Source: Candidatus Saccharimonadota bacterium (GTDB taxonomy: Bacteria > Patescibacteriota > Saccharimonadia > Saccharimonadales > UBA10212). Taken from it: a DNA stretch of 35,395 nucleotides. A program made the position numbers and the translations under genes. The notes under the pieces are model-generated. The model was not told the origin of the DNA. It worked only from the letters and a program-made list of their open reading frames with translations, and did not search any database. The stretch is taken from contig JALHRM010000005.1 in assembly GCA_022841445.1 (NCBI GenBank), positions 39,121 to 74,515 on the forward strand, given 5' to 3'. Below, one piece after another: positions 1 through 7,556 of this stretch; position 1 is the first letter of the stretch; each line of letters starts with the position of its first letter.

Positions 1-222
1 GCTAAAAGATCAAATGACTGGGTTTGGGATGCCAATGGTCCGTACACTGTTAATATCGGGCCGAGCGCCCTAGGTAGTTTTGTTAGGTTAACTCCTTCAG
101 ATAATGCGATTGAACCGGGACAATCTTTTGCGCCAATTGCTTGTAATTTCTGGAATTTTACTGACAAAAATTTAGGAACAAATATCGGAATGCTCGAACC
201 TGCCAAGAATGTCGTTTTGTAA
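1..222 (+). CDS. C-terminal part of an unrecognised protein (5' end outside window)
   Basis: An open frame runs in from the left edge and ends at a TAA at 220-222, giving 73 residues. The peptide is rich in Asn, Gly, Ser and aromatic residues (for example NDWVWDANGPYTVNIGP), has no charged clusters and no membrane segment, and looks like the beta-rich part of a secreted or surface protein. I do not recognise a family. The sequence after the stop still looks coding in shifted frames (see the next entry), so this stop may be a recent nonsense mutation or a sequencing error and not the native end. Confidence 0.5.
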   Translation, partial: AKRSNDWVWDANGPYTVNIGPSALGSFVRLTPSDNAIEPGQSFAPIACNFWNFTDKNLGTNIGMLEPAKNVVL

Positions 223-417
223 AACAGCAGTACTACACCTGCAAACGCTAACGATGCAACTAGGACTACATAACACCGAACGGTATAATCACCATTACGT
301 ACATGAGTGCAACAGTAATAATGTGATCCTTCGGGTGTTTTCGGGCATGCTTACGGTACACCAGCGCAAACACGGTTTCAGGTAACTGATGAATCAGGAT
401 GGCTAACTGCCAACTCA
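223..417 (+). pseudogene. Probable frameshifted continuation of the upstream coding region
   Basis: Three protein-like stretches follow the stop at 220-222. Frame 1 gives NSSTTPANANDATRTT up to 270. Frame 3 then gives a beta-strand-like YITPNGIITITYMSATVIM from about 267 to 323. Frame 1 resumes at 325 with HAYGTPAQTRFQVTDESGW and LTANS. Together they read like one Thr/Ser-rich surface protein broken by one nonsense change and two frameshifts. No Shine-Dalgarno site or complete ORF is present. The alternative is non-coding DNA that happens to look coding. The stretch meets the 3' end of the convergent phosphatase gene. Confidence 0.35.
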
Positions 418-1188
418 TTAGGGAATGTTTTCTACTTCATGCGTTTCTGCGACAATTTTCAGTAAATCGGCATGGCATACGCCATTAGACAATATTACCC
501 CAGGTATTTCACGGTCATATCGGAGTACTGACCCATCAAGTGCTGTTACACGCCCGCCCGCTTCTTCAACAATCAGCGATGATGGACCAATGTCGTGGTA
601 GTCGGCATCACCTTTGATAATGCCAACACCCTTTCCTTGTGCCAACAACATGGCTTTGTAGCCAGTGCCCGGCACGGGTTCTTCGACTCCACCAGCCTGT
701 GAAATTTTAGCAAGATATGGAAAAGACGAAGCTTCTAGTAGTACATACCCGCCGTTAATTTTGTGGTTGTTAACATGAATTTGACGGTCATTGCAAAAAG
801 CCCCTTGAGCTTTGATTGCATGGTACATTTTGTCGGTAAATGGATTGTAGATCACGCTCATTAGAACTTGCCCATTTTCGGTAAGTGCAAGCATGAATAC
901 ACTGTTTGGAATACCAAGAATAAACGCTTTAGTGCCATCGATCGGATCACAGAGCCATTGATACTTTTCCTTGCCAGTTCCCGAATTTTCTTCTTCACCA
1001 AGCAGTCCATGCTCCGGGTAAGTTTCGGCGATAGCCTTAGCGACTGTGGCATTGATTTGCTTATCTATTTTTGTCACAGGAGAATTGTCCGATTTTATCT
1101 CAATCTCATACTCCTGATCAAAGTTGTCGATAATAATCTTACCGGCCTTACCAGCTAATTGTTTGGCAAATTGCAGATACTCTTCCAA
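418..1188 (-). CDS. Inositol monophosphatase family phosphatase
   Basis: This is a Mg2+-dependent sugar-phosphate phosphatase of the IMPase/HisN/CysQ superfamily. Counting from the chosen start, the metal-site motifs are visible: GEEEN around residues 64-68, DPIDGT at 81-86, and a late DIGPSSLIVEEAGG segment. That late segment resembles histidinol-phosphatase (HisN)-type members more than CysQ, but the substrate cannot be fixed from sequence. The open frame extends upstream to 1266, but those codons lie inside tRNA-Leu. I therefore place the start at the TTG at 1188, which gives a family-typical MEEYLQFAKQLAGKAG N-terminus, 256 residues, and has a purine-rich GGAAA just upstream. No signal peptide is seen, so it should be cytoplasmic. 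It lies just downstream of tRNA-Leu(CAG) on the same strand and may be cotranscribed with it. Confidence 0.85.
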   Translation of the reverse strand: MEEYLQFAKQLAGKAGKIIIDNFDQEYEIEIKSDNSPVTKIDKQINATVAKAIAETYPEHGLLGEEENSGTGKEKYQWLCDPIDGTKAFILGIPNSVFMLALTENGQVLMSVIYNPFTDKMYHAIKAQGAFCNDRQIHVNNHKINGGYVLLEASSFPYLAKISQAGGVEEPVPGTGYKAMLLAQGKGVGIIKGDADYHDIGPSSLIVEEAGGRVTALDGSVLRYDREIPGVILSNGVCHADLLKIVAETHEVENIP

Positions 1189-1222
1189 AATATTTCCAGT
1201 CTGGTCTAATACTATGCAGCTT

Positions 1223-1309
1223 TGGTGCGGACGAGAGGACTTGAACCTCCACGGGGTTGCCCCCACTAGCTCCTGAAGCTAGCGCGTCTACCAATTCCGC
1301 CACGTCCGC
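1223..1309 (-). tRNA. tRNA-Leu (anticodon CAG)
   Basis: The minus strand folds as a class II tRNA. The acceptor is GCGGACG/CGTCCGC with discriminator A and an encoded CCA at 1223-1225. The anticodon stem is CTAGC/GCTAG with loop TTCAGGA, followed by a long variable arm typical of tRNA-Leu. It reads CUG codons. Its 3' end lies about 35 nt upstream of the phosphatase start. Confidence 0.95.
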
Positions 1310-1418
1310 ATTAATGTATAGCAGCGGTATTGTAAGGGAAACGTGGTGCCATCCGCAAGCCGTACATGCTATTATTGTTACGAATAAAGCGCTATAGCTA
1401 CGACATGAGGGAACAAGT

Positions 1419-3056
1419 ATGAGTAAGATTGCCCATTATCTCCAGGAGCATCTCGTTGGTGAAGTAATCACCACCACCGAAGCTCGGCGTCATTTTGCGT
1501 TTGATGCCAGTATCTTACAAATAATGCCCTCACTGCTGGCATATCCTCGAAGTGAGAACGATATACGCAAAACAGCCCGTTTTTGCTGGCAAATTGCAGA
1601 ACGCGGCAAGGTAATCCCGATTACGGCACGTGGCGGTGGCAGTGATACATCCGGCGCATCTATAGGTAACGGCATAGTCATGGTATTCCCGGCGCACATG
1701 AACAAAATCATTACACTTGATCCTCGCAAACAAATCGTTGAAGTTGAAGCCGGTATCAATATTGACAAGCTCCAGCAAACGCTGATGACGCATGGTCTGT
1801 TTTTACCGCCAACCCCGCCATCAATGCAGTATTCTACTCTTGGCGGCGCACTGGCTGACAACGCCAACGGGGATCGTTCCGTTAAGTACGGCTCAATCGG
1901 GGAATTTGTTGAGCAACTTCGCGTGGTATTGGCAAATGGCGAAGTGATGGAAACGAGGAGGCTCAGTAAACGCGAACTCAGCAAAAAACTAGGGCTTTCA
2001 TCATTCGAAGGCGAGATATACCGAGGTGTTGATTCTCTAATAGAAGAAAATAAGGATGTGCTGAAAGAAGTCAGGACTCGAATCTTGGCGAAACGAAACG
2101 TTGCTGGCTATAATCTCTTTGATGTAAAGCGCAAAGATGGCTCGTTTGACCTGACGCCACTACTGCTTGGCTCACAAGGTACGCTAGGAATCATCAGCGA
2201 GGCAACAATGCAAACGTTGCCACACAATCCCTCTACAAAACTGGCATTACTGTCGCTGCCAACCATTGAAGATTTGCAAACATGCTTAGAAAAGATCCTG
2301 GAACTTAGCCCCAGTATGGTTGATTTTGTGAACGGCACCTTGCTCGAACAGATCGCCCATATAAACCCAAATCAAATTGCCGGAGTCTTGCATAGTCCGG
2401 GTGCAGCAGCAATATTGATAGTTGAGTTCGATGATCCAAAAGACGCTAAACAGACAAAAAATATAAAAAAACTGCGCAAAATAGCCGACAAGTATCATGC
2501 CGGGTTCCAAATAGCCGAACATCTTGAAGAACAAGACAATTTATTAGCAGTACGGCGTAGCGTTGCCGTAGTTATGAATCATGTCAACGGCCAGAAAAAG
2601 ATGGTACCGGTTGTCGATGACGTTGCTGTACCGGTGAGCCGTTACGCTGAAGCGGTTCAGAAGATAGAAACTCTGTATACGGCATTTGATATGCCGGCTT
2701 CTGTTTGGGGGCATGCTGGAGACGGCATTATCCGCGCACAGCCTCAGTTTGATTTGTCGCAGCTAGGTGAGCGTCAAAAACTATTCAAAATCATAGAAGA
2801 AGTTAATAAATTTGTCGTGGGCTTAGGTGGTAGCGTGTGTGCATCGCAAGGTGAAGGTCGGTTACAAGCTCCATATGTTTCATTGATGTATGGAGCAGCG
2901 GTGCAGGAACTATTTGTCCGTACTAAAAAAATATTCGACCCGCACAATATGCTAAATCCAGGGGTAAAACTTAATACCTCAGTTGACGACCTTAAATCAA
3001 TGCTCAGGAACGAATACAGTCACGGCCACCGTATCGAACACATGCCCCGAACATAG
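1419..3056 (+). CDS. FAD-linked oxidase (GlcD / D-lactate dehydrogenase-like)
   Basis: This 545-residue protein has the two-domain layout of FAD-linked 2-hydroxyacid dehydrogenases. A PCMH-type FAD-binding domain (about residues 35-215) contains ARGGGSDTSGASIG and the TPPSMQYSTLGGALADNANG loop. The substrate or cap domain carries a WGHAGDGIIRAQP motif, and the chain ends with FDPHNMLNPGVKLN, the standard end of the FAD-oxidase C domain. There is no C-terminal cysteine-rich Fe-S domain of the fused GlcD-GlcF type. Glycolate, D-lactate or another 2-hydroxyacid is possible; the substrate and electron acceptor are unknown. The ATG at 1419 follows a GAGGGA ribosome site. Two minus-strand tRNA genes converge on its 3' end. 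It is one of several oxygen or redox genes in the window, along with the SOD. Confidence 0.85.
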   Translation: MSKIAHYLQEHLVGEVITTTEARRHFAFDASILQIMPSLLAYPRSENDIRKTARFCWQIAERGKVIPITARGGGSDTSGASIGNGIVMVFPAHMNKIITLDPRKQIVEVEAGINIDKLQQTLMTHGLFLPPTPPSMQYSTLGGALADNANGDRSVKYGSIGEFVEQLRVVLANGEVMETRRLSKRELSKKLGLSSFEGEIYRGVDSLIEENKDVLKEVRTRILAKRNVAGYNLFDVKRKDGSFDLTPLLLGSQGTLGIISEATMQTLPHNPSTKLALLSLPTIEDLQTCLEKILELSPSMVDFVNGTLLEQIAHINPNQIAGVLHSPGAAAILIVEFDDPKDAKQTKNIKKLRKIADKYHAGFQIAEHLEEQDNLLAVRRSVAVVMNHVNGQKKMVPVVDDVAVPVSRYAEAVQKIETLYTAFDMPASVWGHAGDGIIRAQPQFDLSQLGERQKLFKIIEEVNKFVVGLGGSVCASQGEGRLQAPYVSLMYGAAVQELFVRTKKIFDPHNMLNPGVKLNTSVDDLKSMLRNEYSHGHRIEHMPRT

Positions 3057-3070
3057 AGGTAATGGCGTGT

Positions 3071-3099
3071 AAATATAAAACCACCGCAGAACGCGGCGG
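3071..3099 (-). terminator. Rho-independent terminator for the tRNA-Leu(GAG)/tRNA-Val unit
   Basis: Read on the minus strand, CCGCCGC-GTTCT-GCGGTGG forms a 7-bp stem (3093-3099 with 3081-3087, one G-U pair), followed by TTTTATATTT. It sits just after the 3' end of tRNA-Val. No T-tract follows on the plus strand. Confidence 0.75.
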
Positions 3100-3107
3100 A
3101 TTAGTAC

Positions 3108-3184
3108 TGGTGGGCGCTGAGGGATTCGAACCCCCGACCCCCTCGGTGTAAACGAGGTGCTCTAGCCAACTGAGCTAAGCGCCC
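3108..3184 (-). tRNA. tRNA-Val (anticodon TAC)
   Basis: The minus strand gives acceptor GGGCGCT/AGCGCCC, D-arm TAGCTCAGTTGGCTAGAGC, anticodon stem CCTCG/CGAGG with loop TTTACAC, and a T-arm with GTTCGAATC. The discriminator is A and CCA is encoded at 3108-3110. It shares a strand and probably a transcript with the tRNA-Leu(GAG) about 36 nt upstream. Confidence 0.95.
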
Positions 3185-3220
3185 AAATTATTAATACTCG
3201 GTGATAATACCACGATACTT

Positions 3221-3307
3221 TGGTGGGCGAAAGAGGACTTGAACCTCCACGGCCTTGCGGCCACTAGCCCCTCAAGCTAGCGCGTCTACCAATTCCGCCA
3301 TCCGCCC
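3221..3307 (-). tRNA. tRNA-Leu (anticodon GAG)
   Basis: This is a class II tRNA on the minus strand. The acceptor is GGGCGGA/TTCGCCC (with one G-U pair), discriminator A, and CCA is encoded at 3221-3223. The anticodon stem CTAGC/GCTAG encloses TTGAGGG, and a long variable arm follows. It is close in sequence to tRNA-Leu(CAG) at 1223-1309, including the identical anticodon stem, which suggests duplication followed by an anticodon change. Confidence 0.95.
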
Positions 3308-3439
3308 AGGAATCGAAATCACAACTCATTTTACTTTAAAAAAACAAATTATTCTATCGATAATGACATAGATTGGCAATTTGTGATTTACAGCTTTGTT
3401 AACGTACAATGAAGATACATAGAGAAAGAGGTTTATCAC

Positions 3440-4192
3440 ATGGAAATAGTTACCATAATTGTCATTGTTGCAGTGGTTCTGTTTGTTATTATTCCTGGTA
3501 TACGTATTGTTAATCAGTACGAACGCGGTGTGGTTCTTACTCTTGGGCGCTACACTGGTATGAAAAACCCAGGTTTGCGGCTTATTATTCCGTATATTCA
3601 GCGCATGATAAAAGTCGATGTTCGTTCTACGCCAGTTGACGTCGCTAGTCAAGAAGTTATTACCAAAGACAATGTCACGCTTAAGGTGGACGCCGTTGTC
3701 TATTTTCGTGTGACAAGTGCCGAACGAGCAGTGCTTGAAACGAGCAACTATATTTATGCGACTACCCAGTTTTCTCAGGCAGCACTTCGTGATGTCGTTG
3801 GTAATGTTGATCTGGACGGACTTTTGTCGCGTCGAGCGGAAGTAAGTCAGCACATTAAAGACATTGTTGATGTTCAAACAGACCAATGGGGTATAGATGT
3901 CGAAAATGTAAAAATTCAAAATATTGAATTACCGCAAGAAATGAAACGAGCAATGGCCAAACAGGCAGAAGCTGAGCGTGAGCGTCGCGCCAACATCATC
4001 GGAGCTGACGGCGAAAAGCAAGCCGCGCAGACACTGGCCGAAGCAGCAGCAATGCTGGCGACAACACCAGGTGCTATTAACTTGCGCACCCTCAACACCC
4101 TCGAGCGGATTAGTACCGAACCATCACAAAAAACGATGTTCCTATTCCCGGTAGAACTTATTGACGCACTACGGGGCGCTTCAAAGCACTAG
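3440..4192 (+). CDS. SPFH/stomatin-like membrane protein (slipin)
   Basis: This 250-residue protein is a slipin-type SPFH protein. One N-terminal membrane segment (about residues 3-22) is followed by the signature IRIVNQYERGVVLTLGRYTG and the SPFH core with RSTPVDVASQEVITKDNVTL. A charged helix rich in Ala and Glu (QAEAERERRANIIGADGEKQ) then leads to a hydrophobic C-terminus. Relatives assemble as membrane-associated oligomeric scaffolds that organise membrane proteins or proteases. No NfeD partner is adjacent; a short coiled-coil protein follows instead. A promoter-like TTGTGA-N18-TACAAT lies upstream, and GAGAAAGAGG may serve as the ribosome site before the ATG. Confidence 0.92.
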   Translation: MEIVTIIVIVAVVLFVIIPGIRIVNQYERGVVLTLGRYTGMKNPGLRLIIPYIQRMIKVDVRSTPVDVASQEVITKDNVTLKVDAVVYFRVTSAERAVLETSNYIYATTQFSQAALRDVVGNVDLDGLLSRRAEVSQHIKDIVDVQTDQWGIDVENVKIQNIELPQEMKRAMAKQAEAERERRANIIGADGEKQAAQTLAEAAAMLATTPGAINLRTLNTLERISTEPSQKTMFLFPVELIDALRGASKH

Positions 4193-4254
4193 CGATTTTT
4201 GTCGGCTTGCAGTTTGCGGTCGATGCAAGCCAGTTGTTAACCGAGGGGGTGACG

Positions 4255-4449
4255 ATGGCACTAAAAGACAATATTCATCGTTTAGCCGATGAACTGCAGA
4301 AACGGGCGGATGATATGCAGCGTCGTCTTTCAGAACTTAACAGGCACTGCAGTGACCTTAGATCGGATACTCTTGAAATGGAACGCCAAGTACAAGACCT
4401 TAAGCGTTTCGCCGAAATGGTGGATCGTATCGAAAAAGGCCGTCTGTAA
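4255..4449 (+). CDS. Short coiled-coil protein of unknown function
   Basis: I choose the ATG at 4255 because a strong GAGGGGG site lies about 5 nt before it. An earlier in-frame ATG at 4207 has no such site. The 64-residue product is almost entirely charged heptad-like helix (DNIHRLADELQKRADDMQRR, later EMERQVQDLKRFAEMVDRIE), with no hydrophobic segment. It lies 62 nt after the stomatin-like gene and is probably cotranscribed, so it could be a soluble partner of that scaffold. No family is recognised. Confidence 0.7.
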   Translation: MALKDNIHRLADELQKRADDMQRRLSELNRHCSDLRSDTLEMERQVQDLKRFAEMVDRIEKGRL

Positions 4450-4518
4450 AAAAATCCTCCATGAGAGGGTGAACTTTTACGGCGGTTAGGCTATAATTAC
4501 CAAGTTGTTTTACTATGT

Positions 4519-4594
4519 GGCTCTTTAGCTCAGTTGGTAGAGCAGAGGCTTGAAGAGCCTTGTGTCCCCAGTTCGAGTCTGGGAGGAGCCACCA
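4519..4594 (+). tRNA. tRNA-Phe (anticodon GAA)
   Basis: The acceptor GGCTCTT/AGGAGCC, D-arm TAGCTCAGTTGGTAGAGC, anticodon stem GAGGC/GCCTT with loop TTGAAGA, and T-arm CCCAGTTCGAGTCTGGG are all present. The discriminator is A and CCA is encoded at 4592-4594. A TATAAT at 4492-4497 lies in the right place to be its -10 box. Confidence 0.96.
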
Positions 4595-4603
4595 AATAAA
4601 ATG

Positions 4604-4627
4604 TCCCAATTTTGGGGCTTTTTATTT
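4604..4627 (+). terminator. Probable terminator after tRNA-Phe
   Basis: CCCAA-TT-TTGGG forms a short hairpin (4605-4616), followed by GGCTTTTTATTT. The flanking AAATAAAA at 4594-4601 can extend the stem by pairing with the T-tract. The hairpin is short but well placed. Confidence 0.5.
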
Positions 4628-4629
4628 GG

Positions 4630-4665
4630 CTTGTGATTTTCACAAGGACTCGAACTGAAAGTTCG
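4630..4665 (+). repeat. Two adjacent perfect hairpins downstream of tRNA-Phe
   Basis: CTTGTGA-TTT-TCACAAG (4630-4646) is followed 4 nt later by CGAACT-GAA-AGTTCG (4651-4665). The segment ACTCGAACTG, which starts the second hairpin, is also an inverted 10-nt match to the T-arm of the tRNA-Phe just upstream (CAGTTCGAGT). The role is unknown. It may be a tRNA-derived fragment or an RNA-processing structure. Confidence 0.45.
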
Positions 4666-4712
4666 GACGAAGTATTAGCGAATTGTCTGGGAGTGTAAAA
4701 TTTTTTTCGCAA

Positions 4713-4741
4713 TTGACAGGCATTAAACTTGGGAGTATAAA
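4713..4741 (+). promoter_or_regulatory. Near-consensus sigma70-type promoter of the ABC importer operon
   Basis: TTGACA (4713-4718), a 17-nt spacer and TATAAA (4736-4741) make an almost perfect housekeeping promoter. A partial direct repeat (GGGAGTGTAAAA near 4690 and GGGAGTATAAAA at 4731) overlaps its downstream half and could be a regulator site. Confidence 0.8.
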
Positions 4742-4747
4742 AAGTCC

Positions 4748-4846
4748 AAACACAAAGTACCAAAAAAGCCTGAGCCGTGGGGTGCAAAGGCACTTTGACT
4801 TATCAACAAGCGGTGGAGCTTAGCTACTTTAAAACAAGGAGGGTGT
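4748..4846 (+). promoter_or_regulatory. Structured 5' leader of the ABC importer operon
   Basis: About 100 nt separate the predicted transcription start from the first ATG. The leader can form a long-range stem CAAAGTACC (4753-4761) with GGCACTTTG (4789-4797, one mismatch), enclosing a purine-rich loop, and a smaller AAGC/GCTT hairpin before the AAGGAGGG ribosome site. This layout would suit a riboswitch or protein-binding leader, but I recognise no known riboswitch motif in it. Confidence 0.35.
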
Positions 4847-5869
4847 ATGAAAAACAAGAACCTGTTATGGCTCGGAGTTGCCATAGTCGCTGTAGTGGCT
4901 TTTATGGCGATTTCGGCGGGGCGCAGCGACGATACACAAAACAATGCCAACTCTGATGGCAACAATACTACCGTTACAAAAATGAGCGTAGGGCATATTA
5001 ACCTGGCGAACGATCTTCCAGCATTCGTAGCAGAAGAAAAGGGGTATTTTAAGGACGAAAATCTTGATGTAACCCTCAAAAAGCTTGATTCCTCAAAATT
5101 GGCTACTGATGCGTTGTACGCTGGCGATATAGACGCTTCAGCTGGTTCATCAACAGTTCCTTTACTTGGAGCTGAAAGTACCCAGCCTAATAAGGCGAAG
5201 GTTTATGCGCTTGGCTACACTGGCAATTCCGAAAAAACGACGCTTGGCGCGTTCGTTGTCAAAGATGATTCACCATTTGGCACAGTGAATGACCTAGTAG
5301 GCGAAAAAATCGCAGTGTTTCCTGGTGGCACTGCAAAAATTCTCTTAACTCGCTACATGCAAGCTCAAAATGTTGATACTGCCGACATCGAATGGGTAGA
5401 GCAGTTACCGAACTTGTGGGCGGCCTCATTACAAAGCGGAGCCGTTGATGCTGTTTACGCGTATGAGCCACAGCTAACTATCTTCAAGCAAGATAAAGCG
5501 AACCCTGTACGTGTCATGGGGTACGGTGCTCTTGAATTCGAAATAGATCCGCTGTACCTTGGCGGTGCGACAATTAGCACGGACTTCATTAACAAAAATC
5601 GTGAAGCTGCCAAATCCTACATTCGTGCTTACTACAAAGGTATAGATTTTATAAAAAATAATGAAAAAGAAGCTCGTGAAATCCTTGCAAAATATACTGG
5701 TGTTCAGCCCGTTGTAACTGCTGCTATGAACCTTTACCCGGATGCAAAACTGAACGACATCAATCGTGCCAAATTCCAGCAGTTAGCGGATATCCTTTTC
5801 CAAGATAAAAATATTTCAGCTCAAGTTGATACATCCAAGATGTACGTTGATGCCGCGCTTACCCGGTAG
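4847..5869 (+). CDS. ABC transporter substrate-binding protein, NMT1/SsuA/TauA family
   Basis: This 340-residue extracytoplasmic solute receptor has a hydrophobic N-terminal segment (about residues 4-24, MKNKNLLWLGVAIVAVVAFM) without a lipobox cysteine, so it probably stays as a membrane-anchored receptor. The mature part shows family features: VGHINLANDLPAFVAEEKGYFKDENLDV near the start, then GDIDASAGSS, GEKIAVFPGGTAKILLTRYM and AVDAVYAYEPQLTIF. Relatives bind taurine, alkanesulfonates, nitrate, or pyrimidine and flavin precursors; the ligand here is not evident. It is the first gene of a three-gene importer operon and has a very strong AAGGAGGG site. Confidence 0.88.
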   Translation: MKNKNLLWLGVAIVAVVAFMAISAGRSDDTQNNANSDGNNTTVTKMSVGHINLANDLPAFVAEEKGYFKDENLDVTLKKLDSSKLATDALYAGDIDASAGSSTVPLLGAESTQPNKAKVYALGYTGNSEKTTLGAFVVKDDSPFGTVNDLVGEKIAVFPGGTAKILLTRYMQAQNVDTADIEWVEQLPNLWAASLQSGAVDAVYAYEPQLTIFKQDKANPVRVMGYGALEFEIDPLYLGGATISTDFINKNREAAKSYIRAYYKGIDFIKNNEKEAREILAKYTGVQPVVTAAMNLYPDAKLNDINRAKFQQLADILFQDKNISAQVDTSKMYVDAALTR

Positions 5870-5907
5870 TTTAGCAACACTATAAAAACGAAAGCATACA
5901 CCGAATT

Positions 5908-6717
5908 ATGTCCGTACGTCTTGATATAAATGACATAAAAAAGGTTTACGAACAAAATGAGGGGGCTCGTAGCTGGCAATCGCTGATTAAAAAGCAAAAG
6001 CCCGGTAAGCCGTTTACAGCTTTGAATGGCTTAAGCGTGTCGGTTAAAGCAGGGTCGTTTACTACAATTTTTGGCCCGAACGGCTCAGGAAAATCAACAT
6101 TGTTTCGACTTATTGCTGGACTCGATGAACCGACCAAGGGATCAATCGAAATAGATGGTCAATCTGCAGCTACTGCACGAATCGGATTCGTCTTCCAGAA
6201 CTATCGAGATTCAATGCTTACCTGGCGTACGGCCATCGGTAATGTACGTCTGGCGCTTGAAGCTCGCAAGGTGCCTCCGGCCGATCATGAAAAAATCGCC
6301 ATGAACTATCTAAAAAAAGTTGGTATGGGCCACGTTGCAAATAAGCCCTTCTATAGTCTAAGTGGTGGTCAGGCTCAATTGGTTTCTATCGCCCGAGCCT
6401 TTGCATATGAGCCAGACATCTTGCTGATGGATGAGCCGTTTAGTGCGCTTGATTTTCAAACTAGTCTACAAATGATGCAAGCCTTGCTAAAGCTATGGGA
6501 AGAAACCGGCATCACCACACTGTTCATATCCCATGATATTGACGAAGCGGTGTATTTAGCCGACCAAGTAATGGTACTGACGAAAAATCCGGGTAAGCTG
6601 CAAAAAATGGTGGACGTAAAACTTCCTCGGCCTCGAAGCATTTCAATGCTGACTGACCCTGCATTCTTCAAAATTCGAAGTCGTGTTCTCAAAGAGTTTG
6701 AAAAGGGGAGTAAGTGA
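5908..6717 (+). CDS. ABC transporter ATP-binding protein, SsuB/TauB family
   Basis: This is the ATPase subunit of the importer, 269 residues. Walker A is GPNGSGKST at 56-64, the signature is LSGGQ at 151-155, Walker B is ILLMDE at 171-176, and the switch histidine is in FISHDIDEAV. The region after about residue 215 resembles the C-terminal part of nitrate/sulfonate importers. An insertion before the Walker A (about residues 18-36, GARSWQSLIKKQKPGKP) is longer than in typical SsuB. No clear Shine-Dalgarno precedes the ATG at 5908, so translation may be coupled to the upstream gene 38 nt away. Confidence 0.92.
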   Translation: MSVRLDINDIKKVYEQNEGARSWQSLIKKQKPGKPFTALNGLSVSVKAGSFTTIFGPNGSGKSTLFRLIAGLDEPTKGSIEIDGQSAATARIGFVFQNYRDSMLTWRTAIGNVRLALEARKVPPADHEKIAMNYLKKVGMGHVANKPFYSLSGGQAQLVSIARAFAYEPDILLMDEPFSALDFQTSLQMMQALLKLWEETGITTLFISHDIDEAVYLADQVMVLTKNPGKLQKMVDVKLPRPRSISMLTDPAFFKIRSRVLKEFEKGSK

Positions 6718-7523
6718 ACAAGCTACGCGCGTTACTTAGAACGCGTAGCTTCTATGCCGTCGCCGGACCAACGGCGTTCGTAATATTGTGGTGGGTGTTG
6801 TCGTATTGGAATAATTCAGCCGCCGATCCACTTGTACCAAAGTTGTTTATATCAACGCCGGACCAAGTATGGAACAGTTTCTGGGAACAGGTGACGACCA
6901 CAGATACTGGGGCCACATCATCCCTTTTTGAAGCAGTTGTTGATACGCTTCGGCGGTTAGTGGCTGGATTTGCCATTGCTGCAGTAATCGGCGTTCCTAT
7001 CGGTCTGGCCATGGGTTATTTCACCAGAGTTTACTACAGTCTAGAGTTCTTTGTAGACTTTCTGCGTTCCATCCCCGCAGCAGCGATTTTCCCGTTATTT
7101 ATCCTCATATTTGGGATTGGAGACCCGTCTATCATATCGGTGGTGACGTACGCCTGTGTGTTGATAATCGTTGTCAATACCATTTACGGTGTCCGTAGTG
7201 TCAAGGAATTACGTCTGATGTCGGCCAAAATTATGCGTCTCGGCAGGCTCGACATGTTCCGTAAAATCATACTCCCAGAATCGTTGCCGTATATTTTCGC
7301 TGGACTGCGTATTGCAATCAGTTATGGCATGGTAATTGTTATCTTCAGTGAGATGTTTATAGGGACGGATAGCGGCTTAGGGCGCCGAATTATCGACGCT
7401 CAGACGGTGTATCGTATCTCGGATATGTATGTATCAATTGTGCTTACCGGTCTGATCGGCTACCTACTCAATAAACTGGCACTGTTGGCCGAGCGTAGGA
7501 TTATCCACTGGGAAGGCAAGTAA
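6714..7523 (+). CDS. ABC transporter permease, SsuC/TauC family
   Basis: This 269-residue permease has six or so hydrophobic segments. The cytoplasmic coupling region is visible in KELRLMSAKIMRLGRLDMFR followed by KIILPESLPYIFAGLRIAIS, the EAA-loop pattern of binding-protein-dependent permeases. The GTG start at 6714 overlaps the TGA stop of the ATPase by four bases (GTGA) and is preceded by GGGGAG, which supports translational coupling. The gene ends 33 nt from the convergent TerC-family gene. Confidence 0.92.
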   Translation: MNKLRALLRTRSFYAVAGPTAFVILWWVLSYWNNSAADPLVPKLFISTPDQVWNSFWEQVTTTDTGATSSLFEAVVDTLRRLVAGFAIAAVIGVPIGLAMGYFTRVYYSLEFFVDFLRSIPAAAIFPLFILIFGIGDPSIISVVTYACVLIIVVNTIYGVRSVKELRLMSAKIMRLGRLDMFRKIILPESLPYIFAGLRIAISYGMVIVIFSEMFIGTDSGLGRRIIDAQTVYRISDMYVSIVLTGLIGYLLNKLALLAERRIIHWEGK

Positions 7524-7556
7524 CTAACAAATCACTAGTTTTGAAAAGTATAGGGT

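Noticed and set aside
1189-1266. Upstream extension of the phosphatase gene
   Set aside because: These codons overlap tRNA-Leu(CAG), and the family-typical N-terminus starts at the TTG at 1188.
4748-4846. TPP or guanidine riboswitch before the ABC importer
   Set aside because: I could not find the CTGAGA and ACCTGATC elements of TPP or the ACGR-type motifs of the guanidine-I class, so only a structured leader is claimed.
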